Of a stretch of DNA of 64,000 bases, positions 54,044 through 62,817 are shown piece after piece. Where the stretch lies: positions 156,346 through 220,345 of the forward strand of contig CAIZWN010000083.1 of the NCBI GenBank assembly GCA_903936705.1, in the 5' to 3' direction. The notes beneath the pieces are model-generated. The model was not told where the DNA came from. It worked only from the letters and a program-made list of their open reading frames with translations, and did not search any database. Positions within the stretch are counted from its first letter, which is position 1; each line of letters opens with the position of its first letter. The translations under genes and the position numbers were made by a program. The DNA comes from an uncultured Myxococcales bacterium. Lineage in GTDB: Bacteria; Myxococcota_A; UBA9042; DTJE01.

Positions 54044-54916
54044 ATGGCACTCTGGGGTGGAAATCGGAAGCGCAAGACGATCGCGCAGCGGTGGGCCTGC
54101 TCATGCACGTCCGTGCGGCAAGGTGTGCGGCGCGCGGTCGGCCCCACCCTGGCAATGCTGGCCGGATTCGGCCTGGTCGTCGGAGGCGACGGCGCCTGGA
54201 AGATCATTGGCGACAGCCCGCATTTTCGTCTGCAACGGACAGATGTTACGGGTGCCAGCACGATGGGGCGGGAAGAGGTGATGGCCGCCTGCGGGCTGGT
54301 GCCGGGTTTCACCCGTCTGATGGGCCTGGATTCCATGGACGTCGCAGCGACTTGCGAGGCTGATTCGAGGATCCGATCGGCAAGGGTCGAGACCATGTTG
54401 CCCGACGAGGTCCGCATCGTTATCGAGGAGCAGCATCCCGAGTTGGTCGTTGCCACGGACAAGGGGCTGTGGCTGGTGAATTCCTATGCCGAGGCGTACG
54501 CGCCCTGGGATCTGGACCAGATCTCGACGTTACCTCTTCTTGTCGGATCACCCGAGACATCAAGCGCGGTCGAGCGGGCGCCGCTGCTGCGACAAGCGGT
54601 TGATCTGTTGCGAACGGTTCGACGTGACTCTGGGCCGTGGCAGGATTCAGACCTTGTTATCGAACATGACCCGCATCTGGGTTTCAGGGTGATCCCTGTG
54701 TCTCGGGGGATTGCGGCGCGCTTTGGAGGCGGCCCGTTCCCGGCCAAGATGAAGCGCTTGAAATTCGCACTTGAGGCCGTCAGGCCAAGGGGACTCCCAG
54801 TGGCCGAGGCTTTTCTGGATGACGCAATTCGTCCCGACCGTGTGACCCTGAGGCTGGGCGGCTTCGGACCCTTCGCCGAGGTGGAACGCGATGGAACGGC
54901 GTGGAGGGTTCCATGA
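54044..54916 (+). CDS. ftsQ: Cell division protein FtsQ
   Basis: Bitopic divisome protein of 290 residues. A basic cytoplasmic segment is followed by one membrane helix (about 35-52) and a POTRA domain (FRLQRTDVTGASTMGREEVM), then the FtsQ beta domain with VRIVIEEQHPELVVATDKGLWLV. ATG 54044 was chosen because GGGAGG lies ten bases upstream; a TTG at 54035 overlapping the murG stop is adjacent to that site and less likely. Identity rests on architecture plus position before ftsA. Confidence 0.88.
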   Translation: MALWGGNRKRKTIAQRWACSCTSVRQGVRRAVGPTLAMLAGFGLVVGGDGAWKIIGDSPHFRLQRTDVTGASTMGREEVMAACGLVPGFTRLMGLDSMDVAATCEADSRIRSARVETMLPDEVRIVIEEQHPELVVATDKGLWLVNSYAEAYAPWDLDQISTLPLLVGSPETSSAVERAPLLRQAVDLLRTVRRDSGPWQDSDLVIEHDPHLGFRVIPVSRGIAARFGGGPFPAKMKRLKFALEAVRPRGLPVAEAFLDDAIRPDRVTLRLGGFGPFAEVERDGTAWRVP

Positions 54917-56145
54917 AGAACCGCAGCGAGATTGTCGCGGCAGTCGATTTCGGGACCACCAAGATATCGGTTCTGGTGGCGCAAATCGACGAGACAGGAA
55001 TGACGGTTCTTGGAGTCGGTACCGCCGAGTGCGAGGAGGGGCTGCGCAAGGGAATGGTGATAGCCATCGGAAAGGTGGTCGAGGCGATCCGGCAGGCGCG
55101 GCATGATGCCGAACAGATGTCGGGCTGCATCGTCTCGGACATTCTGGTCGGCGTTGGTGGCACCCATATCGTAGGCGTCAACAACCAGGCGATGGTGTCG
55201 CCCAAGTCTCGCGAAATCAACGAGATGGACGTTTCCAGGGTTCTCGAAATGGCTCGTGCTCTGTCGATGCCGGTCGATCGGCAGGTGATTACCGTGTTGC
55301 CCAAGCAGTACGCGGTTGATGAACACGACGGAATAAAGGACCCCGTCGGGATGGCAGGCGTGCGATTGGACGCCGAGGTTCACCTTGTCACTGCGGCGCG
55401 CTCGGCGCTGGACAACCTGCGTCGTTGCTGCGAGCGCTCGGGTCTGCATGTCGTGCAGTTTGTCGCCAACCCGGTCGCATCGGCTTTGGCTGTGCTGGAG
55501 GACCACGAGAAGGAATTGGGTGTGGTGGTTCTGGACCTGGGCGGTGGAACCGGCGACCTCACGATCTGGCATGGCGGAAGGCTTGTTCATACAGGCGTCA
55601 TAGGGGTCGGCGCCGAATTGATAACCCGCGATATTGCGACAGGCCTGCGAATGCCAATGTCGCGTGCCGAGGAACTGAAGGTCAAGTTCGGATGTGCCTG
55701 GGGCGAGTTGGTTGGCGCCGGCGAGCAGATCGAGGTACCGGGGGTCGGCGGACGCGAGGACAAGCCCATGTCCCGCCGCGTATTGACGGAAATAATCGAG
55801 CCGCGCGTCATCGAGATCTACAGCCTCGTCAAACGGGAGATCCAGAAGACGCAGTACGACGACAACCTGGCCGGCGGCCTTGTACTGACAGGAGGGGCGT
55901 CCCGGATGCCCGGGATGGTCGAGCTGGGAGACGAGATCCTGAACTTGCCAGTGCGCCTGGGTCAGCCGCGCGGAATCCAGGGGCTGAAGAGCATTCTGGA
56001 AAGCCCAGGTCTTGCGTCCGTATACGGCCTTGCTGTGTTCGCGTCCCTTTCATGGAGGCCGGATCTGCCGAAGTCGATGTTGCCGGTGACTGACATGCAG
56101 CCGTCAGGCGGAATACGAGGGTTCCTGAAACGGATCGGGTGGTGA
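54913..56145 (+). CDS. ftsA: Cell division protein FtsA
   Basis: Actin-like membrane anchor of the Z ring. 410 residues: phosphate 1 loop VAAVDFGTTKISVLVAQ, the 1C domain with VGVGGTHIVGVN, phosphate 2 loop VVVLDLGGGTGDLTIW, and the adenosine motif LVLTGGASRMPGM. The C-terminal GIRGFLKRIGW is a typical amphipathic membrane-targeting tip. GGAGGGTTCC precedes ATG 54913, which overlaps the ftsQ stop. Confidence 0.96.
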   Translation: MKNRSEIVAAVDFGTTKISVLVAQIDETGMTVLGVGTAECEEGLRKGMVIAIGKVVEAIRQARHDAEQMSGCIVSDILVGVGGTHIVGVNNQAMVSPKSREINEMDVSRVLEMARALSMPVDRQVITVLPKQYAVDEHDGIKDPVGMAGVRLDAEVHLVTAARSALDNLRRCCERSGLHVVQFVANPVASALAVLEDHEKELGVVVLDLGGGTGDLTIWHGGRLVHTGVIGVGAELITRDIATGLRMPMSRAEELKVKFGCAWGELVGAGEQIEVPGVGGREDKPMSRRVLTEIIEPRVIEIYSLVKREIQKTQYDDNLAGGLVLTGGASRMPGMVELGDEILNLPVRLGQPRGIQGLKSILESPGLASVYGLAVFASLSWRPDLPKSMLPVTDMQPSGGIRGFLKRIGW

Positions 56146-56222
56146 TTCTGGCGTTATCCGTTCCGGCCCAAGGGGGGGCGGGACGGTTGGCACGGTGATC
56201 GAAGTTACGAGGGGGGGGCACG

Positions 56223-57512
56223 ATGGAGCGACTGTTCGAAGTTGTGAACGAAGTTGACGAGCTGGCAGACTTCCAGGTCGAAGAGGCGGTAATCAAAATC
56301 GTGGGCGTCGGCAGCGGCGGCGGCAACGCGATCAACTCGATGATCGACCACAAGGTGGCCGGCGTGCAGTATGTCGCGATAAATACCGACCTGCAGGCAC
56401 TGCGGCAGTCGCGGGCCGAGGTTCGCATACTGCTGAAGGGACCGACAAAGGGGCGGGGTGCAGGTGGTGACCCACAGGTGGCCAAGGAGGCGGCCGTGGC
56501 CGACCGCCAGCGGCTGGACCTGCTGTTGGAGGGGACAGACATGGTGGTTCTGGCCACCGGTCTAGGTGGGGGAACTGGCACCGGCGCCACGCCTGTCATA
56601 GCCGAGATCGCCCGCAGCAAGGGGATTTTGACGGTTGCGGTCGTGACGCTTCCGTTTGCGTGGGAAGGTCGTGCAAAGGGCCAGAAGGCTTGGGATGGCC
56701 TGGAGGCACTTCGCAAGGTTGTCGATGCCTACATTGTGATTCCGAACGATAAGCTGTCGCGTGTCGCCCCCGAAAACCTGCCGACCATGCAGGCATTTCA
56801 GATGATCGATCAGGTGCTTTGCGATTCGGTGACAGGTGTAGTTGACCTGATATCCCGCCCGGGATTCATCAACCGGGACTTTCGTGATGTGAAGGCGGTT
56901 CTGTCCGGTTGCGGCCAGTGCGTGATGGGTACCGGTGTCGCGTCGGGCGAGGGCAGGGCGCTGACGGCCCTGACGCAGGCGATCAGCAATCCGCTGCTTG
57001 AGGACACACCTATCGATGGCGCCAGGTCCATCCTGGTCAACGTGGTCCAGGGACCTGACGGGACAAACGCCGAGAACGGGCTGATCGGCGAACGTGTGAA
57101 CGAGTTGCTGGCGAGCGACGGGAACCTCACCTTCGGGCTGGCCTTCGACGGCTCGCTGGGCGACCGCATCAAGGTCACCGTCATCGCGTCGGGACTTGAG
57201 GACATCGAGGTCATCCGGGCCGAAGTCGACCTGCAGGAGCAGGTTGTCGGGGGATTGGTCAAGCAGGTCTCGTCCAAGTTCGACAGGTTCTCGGCGCGTC
57301 CAAGTCTGGCCGAGAACGAGGAACCTCACGCAAGAGGATATCGGACATCTCCCCTGAACCCGACCCAGTTGAACGAGGCAATGCTGCCCTCGCCCTTCGG
57401 GACCCAGGTTTTCAATCCACTTGAGGGCGAAAGCGAACTCGAGCAGACCCCCGCCTACCGCCGGATTGCCCCGTGGTCGCGCCCCTTCGCTTCGAAGGTG
57501 GATCAGCCCTAG
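56223..57512 (+). CDS. ftsZ: Cell division GTPase FtsZ
   Basis: Tubulin homologue forming the division ring. 429 residues with IVGVGSGGGNAINSMI, the tubulin signature GGGTGTGATPV, NDKL, and the synergy loop near the end of the GTPase core. A ~75-residue linker follows. The C-terminal peptide that binds FtsA/ZipA is diverged: TPAYRR (409-414) stands where IPAFLR-type sequence is expected, followed by about 15 more residues. GAGGGGGGGGCACG precedes the ATG. Last gene of the cluster; the 77-base gap after ftsA shows no clear promoter. Confidence 0.97.
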   Translation: MERLFEVVNEVDELADFQVEEAVIKIVGVGSGGGNAINSMIDHKVAGVQYVAINTDLQALRQSRAEVRILLKGPTKGRGAGGDPQVAKEAAVADRQRLDLLLEGTDMVVLATGLGGGTGTGATPVIAEIARSKGILTVAVVTLPFAWEGRAKGQKAWDGLEALRKVVDAYIVIPNDKLSRVAPENLPTMQAFQMIDQVLCDSVTGVVDLISRPGFINRDFRDVKAVLSGCGQCVMGTGVASGEGRALTALTQAISNPLLEDTPIDGARSILVNVVQGPDGTNAENGLIGERVNELLASDGNLTFGLAFDGSLGDRIKVTVIASGLEDIEVIRAEVDLQEQVVGGLVKQVSSKFDRFSARPSLAENEEPHARGYRTSPLNPTQLNEAMLPSPFGTQVFNPLEGESELEQTPAYRRIAPWSRPFASKVDQP

Positions 57513-57608
57513 ATTCGGGCCGGGCGCCTTGACGTCATCGGAAAAAAAGGCCACTTTTGCGCGGGTGCTTTTCGACGCCGACTTGCGTTCAGCGAGGGCC
57601 GAGGCTGG

Positions 57609-58547
57609 ATGGACCGTCCGGGAATCAATTATCTGCGGATGTCGATCACGGACCGGTGCAACCTGCGGTGCGCCTACTGCTCGCCATGGCAGGACCGTGT
57701 CCGCGCGGGGCGCGACGATTTGCTGACCTTGGAGGAGTTCGGAACAGTGGCCCGGGAGGCCGCTCACCTGGGCATCACGAAATTGAGGGTTACTGGTGGA
57801 GAGCCTCTGGCCAGACCGGGCGTTGGGAGGCTGCTGTCCGATCTGTCAGACATCGGCGGGATCGCCGATCTTGCCCTTACCACCAACGGGACGCTTCTGC
57901 TGGCCAGGCTTCCGGACTTGATCGCGTCGCGATTCCGTCGCGTGAACGTGCACTTGGATACCCTTGACGAGGCCAGGTACGCCGAAGTGTGCGGGGCGGC
58001 TGAACTTCCTGCGGTGATAGCTGGAATCGATGCGGCGATATCCGCTGGCATGCGGATGAAGCTGAATGCGGTTTGCGATGCTGGCATGACTGTGGATGGG
58101 GCCTCCAGCCTGGCACGGTTCGGTATGCAGCGCGGGATCGACGTCCGCTTCATCGAGGCGATGCCCGTTGCCGGTGCGGGCGACGTCTGTCATCCGGATG
58201 TGGTGGGAGGCGTCGAGGAGTTCCTGCGCGACGCGCTGGGCCTGGTGCCGGACGGCCAGGATGGTGTTGCGCGGCAGTACCAGGTCCCAGGTCAAGCGTC
58301 ACGCATTGGATTCATAACACCATCGCACAAGCAGTTTTGTGTCGGTTGCGGCAAGCTGCGCGTTTCCAGTCGCGGGGTGCTTAGGACCTGTCTTTTCGCC
58401 GGTTCCGGAACCGATCTGCTGCCGATGCTGCGAAGCGGGGATCTGGTTGGCGTGCGCGAGGCCTTGGTTGGGGCCATCGAGCGCAAGACCAGTTGCAACG
58501 GCCGTGAGGGGTGCGAAATTTCCACGATGGTCGGAATCGGGGGATAG
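57609..58547 (+). CDS. moaA: GTP 3',8-cyclase (molybdenum cofactor biosynthesis)
   Basis: Radical SAM enzyme for the first step of molybdopterin synthesis. 312 residues: SAM cluster motif CNLRCAYC (19-26), LRVTGGEPL, TTNG, and the second 4Fe-4S site in FCVGCGKLRVSSRGVLRTCLF. The chain ends in the functional Gly-Gly (MVGIGG). CGAGGCTGG lies just before the ATG. Four bases separate it from the MOSC-MobA gene, so the two form an operon serving the oxidoreductase downstream. The upstream gap holds a lone TTGACG at 57528. Confidence 0.95.
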   Translation: MDRPGINYLRMSITDRCNLRCAYCSPWQDRVRAGRDDLLTLEEFGTVAREAAHLGITKLRVTGGEPLARPGVGRLLSDLSDIGGIADLALTTNGTLLLARLPDLIASRFRRVNVHLDTLDEARYAEVCGAAELPAVIAGIDAAISAGMRMKLNAVCDAGMTVDGASSLARFGMQRGIDVRFIEAMPVAGAGDVCHPDVVGGVEEFLRDALGLVPDGQDGVARQYQVPGQASRIGFITPSHKQFCVGCGKLRVSSRGVLRTCLFAGSGTDLLPMLRSGDLVGVREALVGAIERKTSCNGREGCEISTMVGIGG

Positions 58548-58551
58548 GCGC

Positions 58552-59586
58552 ATGGCGCTTTTCGAAACCGCAGTGGCTGCCGTCGCCGTGTCTCGGGAAA
58601 AGGGCACGCCCAAGATATCGGTTGATTCCGCGGTGCTGCGGCGCGATCACGGCCTGGTGGGGGATGCCCACGCTGGTCCCGGCGATCGACAGGTGTCGAT
58701 CCTGGCCCTTCCCGGCATTCGCGACATGGAGGCCAGGTTTGGATCTCCGTTGGGCTTCGGGCGTTTCGGCGAGAACCTCGTGCTGACCGACGCCATTTTG
58801 GGCTGCCGCCTTGGTGATCTGCTGTCTGTGGGCGAGCGAGTCGTCCTGGAAGTCACGGCCATCGGCAAGGAATGTCATCTGGGATGCGCCATTCGCCAGC
58901 AGACGGGCGACTGCATCATGCCGCGTGAAGGGGTGTTTGCCAGGGTGGTTGCCGGTGGGACCGTAGTGCCTGGCGACAAGGTGCGATCCCTGTGCCCCGC
59001 GGACGATCTGACTGTTGCAATTCTGGCTGGTGGGCGTTCGGGGCGCTTCGGGTCGGACAAGCGATTGGCGCAGGTGGACGGTCGCTCGATGTTCGAATGG
59101 TGCGCTGAGGTGGCGCGGCTGGTATCTCCGAACGTGCTGGTGTCCCTGGCGGCTGGCGACAGGTTCCAGTTGCCGCCGGGGTTCGTGCCGGTCTTCGATG
59201 CCGAACCTGATATCGGTCCGCTTGCCGGGATCCTGGCGTGTCTTCGAGCGGCAAGGACGGGTCGTGTGGTTTTCATCCCGGTAGATATGCCCATGGTGTC
59301 AGTCGATCACATCAAATTTCTGGCAGCGCGCTGCGATGGCGCTGGCGTTGCCTTTCGCAATGGTGATCGAATGCTTCCACTGCCGGCCTGCTACGACCGC
59401 GGTGCGCTGGGTGATCTGGAATCGGCGTTGGCGAATGGCGATAGATCGCTTGGCGTGGCTTCGGCGCGTGCTGGCGTGTCGTTCCTGGATGCATCCCGTT
59501 TCCGGGACGAGGGTGTTTCCGACCGTTGGTTGTGCAACGTCAACACCCCTGCCGACCTGGCAGCCGTTTCTTCCTCGCAGACGTGA
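58552..59586 (+). CDS. MOSC domain - MobA fusion protein
   Basis: 344 residues. The N-terminal half (about 1-155) is a MOSC sulfur-carrier domain: GLVGDAHAGPGDRQVS, GRFGENL and the conserved Cys region ECHLGCAIRQQTGDCIMPREG. The C-terminal half (about 160-344) is molybdenum cofactor guanylyltransferase MobA: LAGGRSGRFGSDK, DIGPLAGILACL and the metal-binding PVDMPMV. MobA makes the MGD form used by DMSO-reductase family enzymes such as the one encoded at 60051. MOSC domains are thought to transfer sulfur to cofactors. GGGGGATAGGCGC precedes ATG 58552; upstream in-frame sequence overlaps moaA. Confidence 0.9.
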   Translation: MALFETAVAAVAVSREKGTPKISVDSAVLRRDHGLVGDAHAGPGDRQVSILALPGIRDMEARFGSPLGFGRFGENLVLTDAILGCRLGDLLSVGERVVLEVTAIGKECHLGCAIRQQTGDCIMPREGVFARVVAGGTVVPGDKVRSLCPADDLTVAILAGGRSGRFGSDKRLAQVDGRSMFEWCAEVARLVSPNVLVSLAAGDRFQLPPGFVPVFDAEPDIGPLAGILACLRAARTGRVVFIPVDMPMVSVDHIKFLAARCDGAGVAFRNGDRMLPLPACYDRGALGDLESALANGDRSLGVASARAGVSFLDASRFRDEGVSDRWLCNVNTPADLAAVSSSQT

Positions 59587-59645
59587 AGATCTTGTTTCAG
59601 AATTATGTCGTTTCCCACAGTTTCAGTCAGATTGGTTTGTAAATA

Positions 59646-59685
59646 TCCAGATATCACGATATGGCGGAATTTGAAGATATCTGGA
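59646..59685 (+). promoter_or_regulatory. Inverted repeat operator upstream of the ArsR-family gene
   Basis: TCCAGATATC (59646-59655) and GATATCTGGA (59676-59685) are perfect 10-base arms separated by 20 bases, with another GATAT at 59659. The repeat lies in an AT-rich stretch ending 15 bases before the GTG start of the regulator and is the obvious candidate binding site. Confidence 0.65.
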
Positions 59686-59700
59686 ATCAAGGCGTAACTG

Positions 59701-60033
59701 GTGGCTGACTTGGAAAACTCGACGGTTGATCATGTCCTGGACGACGACCGCAAGGCCGAACGGGCTGCCGGACTGCTGAAGGCCTTGGGCCACCCGGCCC
59801 GACTTCGGATCGTGGCGGGGCTGAGCCGCCTGGGCGAGAGGTCGGTAGGTGACCTGGGGCGGGATCTTGGCCTGCCCCAGGCGGCGCTGTCGCAGCAGCT
59901 AGGGATTTTGCGGATGCACGGCCTGGTCGCCGTGCGTCGTGCCAATGGATTCCGGTACTACTCTCTGGCGCTGCCACAAACTACCCAGTTGCTTCACTGC
60001 GTCTCGACGTGTGCCCTGGTCACGGAAGCCTGA
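59701..60033 (+). CDS. ArsR-family transcriptional regulator
   Basis: 110-residue winged-helix repressor. The domain runs from LLKALGHPARLRIVAGLSRLG through SVGDLGRDLGLPQAALSQQLGILRMHGLV to the wing VAVRRANGFRYYSL. The only two cysteines form CVSTC in the last helix (about 100-104). The classical ELCVCDL arsenic site of ArsR is absent. This Cys pair could sense sulfide, persulfide or a metal, but other solutions exist. GTG start; 17 bases before the oxidoreductase gene and behind the inverted repeat, so it probably controls psrABC. Confidence 0.9.
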   Translation: MADLENSTVDHVLDDDRKAERAAGLLKALGHPARLRIVAGLSRLGERSVGDLGRDLGLPQAALSQQLGILRMHGLVAVRRANGFRYYSLALPQTTQLLHCVSTCALVTEA

Positions 60034-60050
60034 CGGGCGGGGAGGTGTTC

Positions 60051-62261
60051 ATGTCCGGCCTGACGCGAAGGCAGTTCATCAAGATCGGCGCTGCTACCGC
60101 GGGTGCCGCGGCTGCGGGATCCGGACTCGTTACCCGCTGGTGGGGACTGGACGACGACCCGGTTCACAACCCTGGCACTGACGGCGATCGTGTCGTGCCG
60201 ACCTTCTGCGAACTGTGCTTCTGGAAGTGCGGCGTCCTGGCGCACGTCCGTGACGGGCGGGTCACCAAGATCACCGGCAATCCGGCGCACCCGCTGTCCC
60301 GTGGTCGCTTGTGCCCGCGCGGCACCGGGGGCACCGGCCTTCTGTACGACCCTGACCGCCTGAAGAAGCCCTTGATGCGGCGCGACAAGCGCGGGGGTGA
60401 ACAGGTCTTCGAGGAAGTGTCCTGGAACGAGGCGCTGGACTTCACCGCCCAGCACCTTATTGGCCTGAAGGACAAATACGGCCCCGAGGCGCTGGCTCTT
60501 TATTCGCACGGCTACGGAGGATCGTGGTTCAAGCACCTGATGCAGGCCTACGGGTCCAAGAACATCGCGGCCCCTTCGTATGCGCAGTGTCGTGGTCCTC
60601 GCGAGGTGGCTTTCCAGTTGACGTTCGGGGCATCCCTGGGGTCTCCCGAAGTGCTGGACCTCGAGAACTCCCGGGTCATCACCCTGATCGGATCCCACCT
60701 GGGCGAGAACATGCACAACACCCAGGTGCAGGATTTTGCTTCGGCCATCGATAAGGGCGCGCAGTTGATCGTCGTGGACCCCAGATTTTCCACTGCCGCA
60801 GGCAAGGCCAGGTACTGGCTGCCCATCAAGCCGGGGACCGACATCGCGTTGCTGCTGGCGTGGATGCACGTCCTGATCAACGAGGGTCTGTACGACCGCG
60901 AGTACGTTGAAAAGTACGCGATCGGTTTCGATGCCCTGCGCGAGCACGTCAAGGACAAGACCCCCGAATGGGCCTACACCCATACGACGATCGCGCCCGA
61001 CGTGATTGTCGAAACAGCTCGCGTAATGGCGGGCGGGCGACCGGCTTCGCTGGTGCATCCCGGTCGCCACGTGGTCTGGTACGGTGACGATACCCAGCGC
61101 AGTCGAGCCATCGCGATCCTGAACGCCCTGCTGGGATCCTACGCGCGCAAAGGGGGCATCTTCGTTCCCTCGCAGTTGAAGCTGCCGAAGTTCCCCTACA
61201 AGGCGTACGAACACCACCCCAAGGCCCCGCCCGATACGCCGAAGGGCAGTTCATACCCGTTGGCGGACGAGACTCTTGCCCACGGCCTTTGCATGGCTAC
61301 GATTCCCGGCACGGCCAACTACGATATCAAGGGCTGGCTGGTGTATGGCACCAACCTTCTGATGGCGTTGCCACAGCCCGAAGAGGTAAAGCGGGCGATC
61401 CAGGCCCTGGACTTCATGGCCGTGGTTGATGTCCTGCCCGCCGAGATCACGGGATGGGCGGATGTGGTGCTGCCCGAGGCCACCTACCTTGAGCGCTGCG
61501 ACGAGATTGACAACCCGCCCTGGAAGGTGCCCTTTGCCGCGGTCAGGCAGCCGGTTGTCGAGCCCATGTACGACTCGAAGCCCGGTTGGTGGATCGCCCG
61601 AGAGATTGCGCAGCGCCTGGGCCTGTCGGACTTCTTCCCGTGGAAGGACAGCCTGGAGTACGCGATCCATCGCGTCCACGAGGCGGGCTACGACTGCGAG
61701 CAACTTCGGACGACGGGTGTGGTTTTAGGCAAGGCAAAGCCCACGACGATCGAGGACGGCCTGGAGCCAGTTTTTGCCACACCGTCAGGAAAGATCGAGC
61801 TGTTCTCGCAGCGGATTGCGGATGCCGGATTCGACCCGATACCCTGTTTTACGCCGCCCGAAGAACCCCCCTCCGGCCAGTTCCGCCTGTTGTTCGGCCG
61901 GGCGCCGACGCATACCTTCGCTCGCACCACGAACAACCGTATGCTGGGCGAGATCATGTCCGAGAACGAGTTGTGGGTGAACGCGACGGTCGTCGCCGAA
62001 CTGGGGCTGCAGCACGGCGAGAAGGTCGTTGCGATCAACCAGGATGGCGTCCGGTCGCAACCGATCCGCCTGAAGGCGACCCAGCGCATACGCACCGATT
62101 GCGTCTACATGGTCCACGGCTTTGGGCACGATGCAAAAGGGCTGACTTTTGCTCGTAATCGCGGGGCCGATGACGCCCGCCTGGTGACGCGCGTGAAGGT
62201 TGATCCCCTGATGGGCGGCACCGGCATGAATGTGAACTTCGTCCGGGTGGAGAAGGCATGA
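60051..62261 (+). CDS. Molybdopterin oxidoreductase catalytic subunit (PsrA/PhsA-like)
   Basis: 736-residue member of the DMSO reductase family, exported by Tat (TRRQFIK at the N-terminus). The N-terminal 4Fe-4S site is CELCFWKCG...CPRG. The probable Mo ligand is Cys in YAQCRGPREV near residue 180. MGD contacts are seen in GSHLGENMHN, VVDPRFSTAAG and the C-terminal domain. With a B-type FeS subunit and an NrfD subunit next, it is a periplasmic complex that transfers electrons between quinone and a sulfur compound, most likely polysulfide or thiosulfate reductase. Arsenate or other oxyanion specificity cannot be excluded. GGGGAGGTGTTC precedes the ATG. Confidence 0.88.
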   Translation: MSGLTRRQFIKIGAATAGAAAAGSGLVTRWWGLDDDPVHNPGTDGDRVVPTFCELCFWKCGVLAHVRDGRVTKITGNPAHPLSRGRLCPRGTGGTGLLYDPDRLKKPLMRRDKRGGEQVFEEVSWNEALDFTAQHLIGLKDKYGPEALALYSHGYGGSWFKHLMQAYGSKNIAAPSYAQCRGPREVAFQLTFGASLGSPEVLDLENSRVITLIGSHLGENMHNTQVQDFASAIDKGAQLIVVDPRFSTAAGKARYWLPIKPGTDIALLLAWMHVLINEGLYDREYVEKYAIGFDALREHVKDKTPEWAYTHTTIAPDVIVETARVMAGGRPASLVHPGRHVVWYGDDTQRSRAIAILNALLGSYARKGGIFVPSQLKLPKFPYKAYEHHPKAPPDTPKGSSYPLADETLAHGLCMATIPGTANYDIKGWLVYGTNLLMALPQPEEVKRAIQALDFMAVVDVLPAEITGWADVVLPEATYLERCDEIDNPPWKVPFAAVRQPVVEPMYDSKPGWWIAREIAQRLGLSDFFPWKDSLEYAIHRVHEAGYDCEQLRTTGVVLGKAKPTTIEDGLEPVFATPSGKIELFSQRIADAGFDPIPCFTPPEEPPSGQFRLLFGRAPTHTFARTTNNRMLGEIMSENELWVNATVVAELGLQHGEKVVAINQDGVRSQPIRLKATQRIRTDCVYMVHGFGHDAKGLTFARNRGADDARLVTRVKVDPLMGGTGMNVNFVRVEKA

Positions 62262-62806
62262 GCAACAGCATCCAGAGGTTCGCGATGGTGGTCGATACGC
62301 GGCTGTGCGTCGCATGCAAGGCATGCGTCCTGGCCTGCAAGGCCGAGAACGCGGTTCCGGACGGATACGCCCGGGATTGGCTGATCGAGGAGGTGCGCGG
62401 TCAGTTCCCGCACCTTGCGGCCGAGAACCGTTCCGAACGCTGCAATCACTGTTCGCGCCCGCCGTGCGTGGCGTCCTGCCCGACCGGAGCAAGCCACCTG
62501 GCCCAGGGGGGCGCGGTCCTGGTGACGCACGGGAAGTGCACGGGCTGCAAGGCGTGTATCGCGTCCTGCCCTTACGACGCCAGGTATCCGCATCCTGCCG
62601 GCTACGTGGACAAGTGCACGTTCTGCCTGCACCGCGTCGAAGCCGGGAAACTGCCGGCGTGCGTCGAGGTTTGCCCGACGTCCTGCCTGCATTTCGGGGA
62701 CCTGTCCAACCAGGACTCCGACGTATCGCGGTTGTTGCGATCGCGCCAGGGGAAGGTGCTGCACCCCGAGACCGGTTGCCGGCCGAACGTGTATTTCCTG
62801 GCGTGA
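62258..62806 (+). CDS. Four-cluster iron-sulfur subunit (PsrB/PhsB-like)
   Basis: 182 residues with cysteine motifs for four 4Fe-4S clusters: CVACKACVLAC, CNHCSRPPCVASCP, CTGCKACIASCPYDAR and CTFC...CVEVCP. It passes electrons from the membrane subunit to the catalytic subunit. No signal peptide is seen, as usual for subunits carried through the membrane with the Tat partner. Its ATG overlaps the stop of the catalytic gene (ATGA). Confidence 0.93.
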   Translation: MSNSIQRFAMVVDTRLCVACKACVLACKAENAVPDGYARDWLIEEVRGQFPHLAAENRSERCNHCSRPPCVASCPTGASHLAQGGAVLVTHGKCTGCKACIASCPYDARYPHPAGYVDKCTFCLHRVEAGKLPACVEVCPTSCLHFGDLSNQDSDVSRLLRSRQGKVLHPETGCRPNVYFLA

Positions 62807-62817
62807 AGGAGGTCCGA

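Noticed and set aside
57528-57556. TTGACG-N17-CACTTT as moaA promoter
   Set aside because: The -10 is poor and read-through from ftsZ is possible; not strong enough to list.
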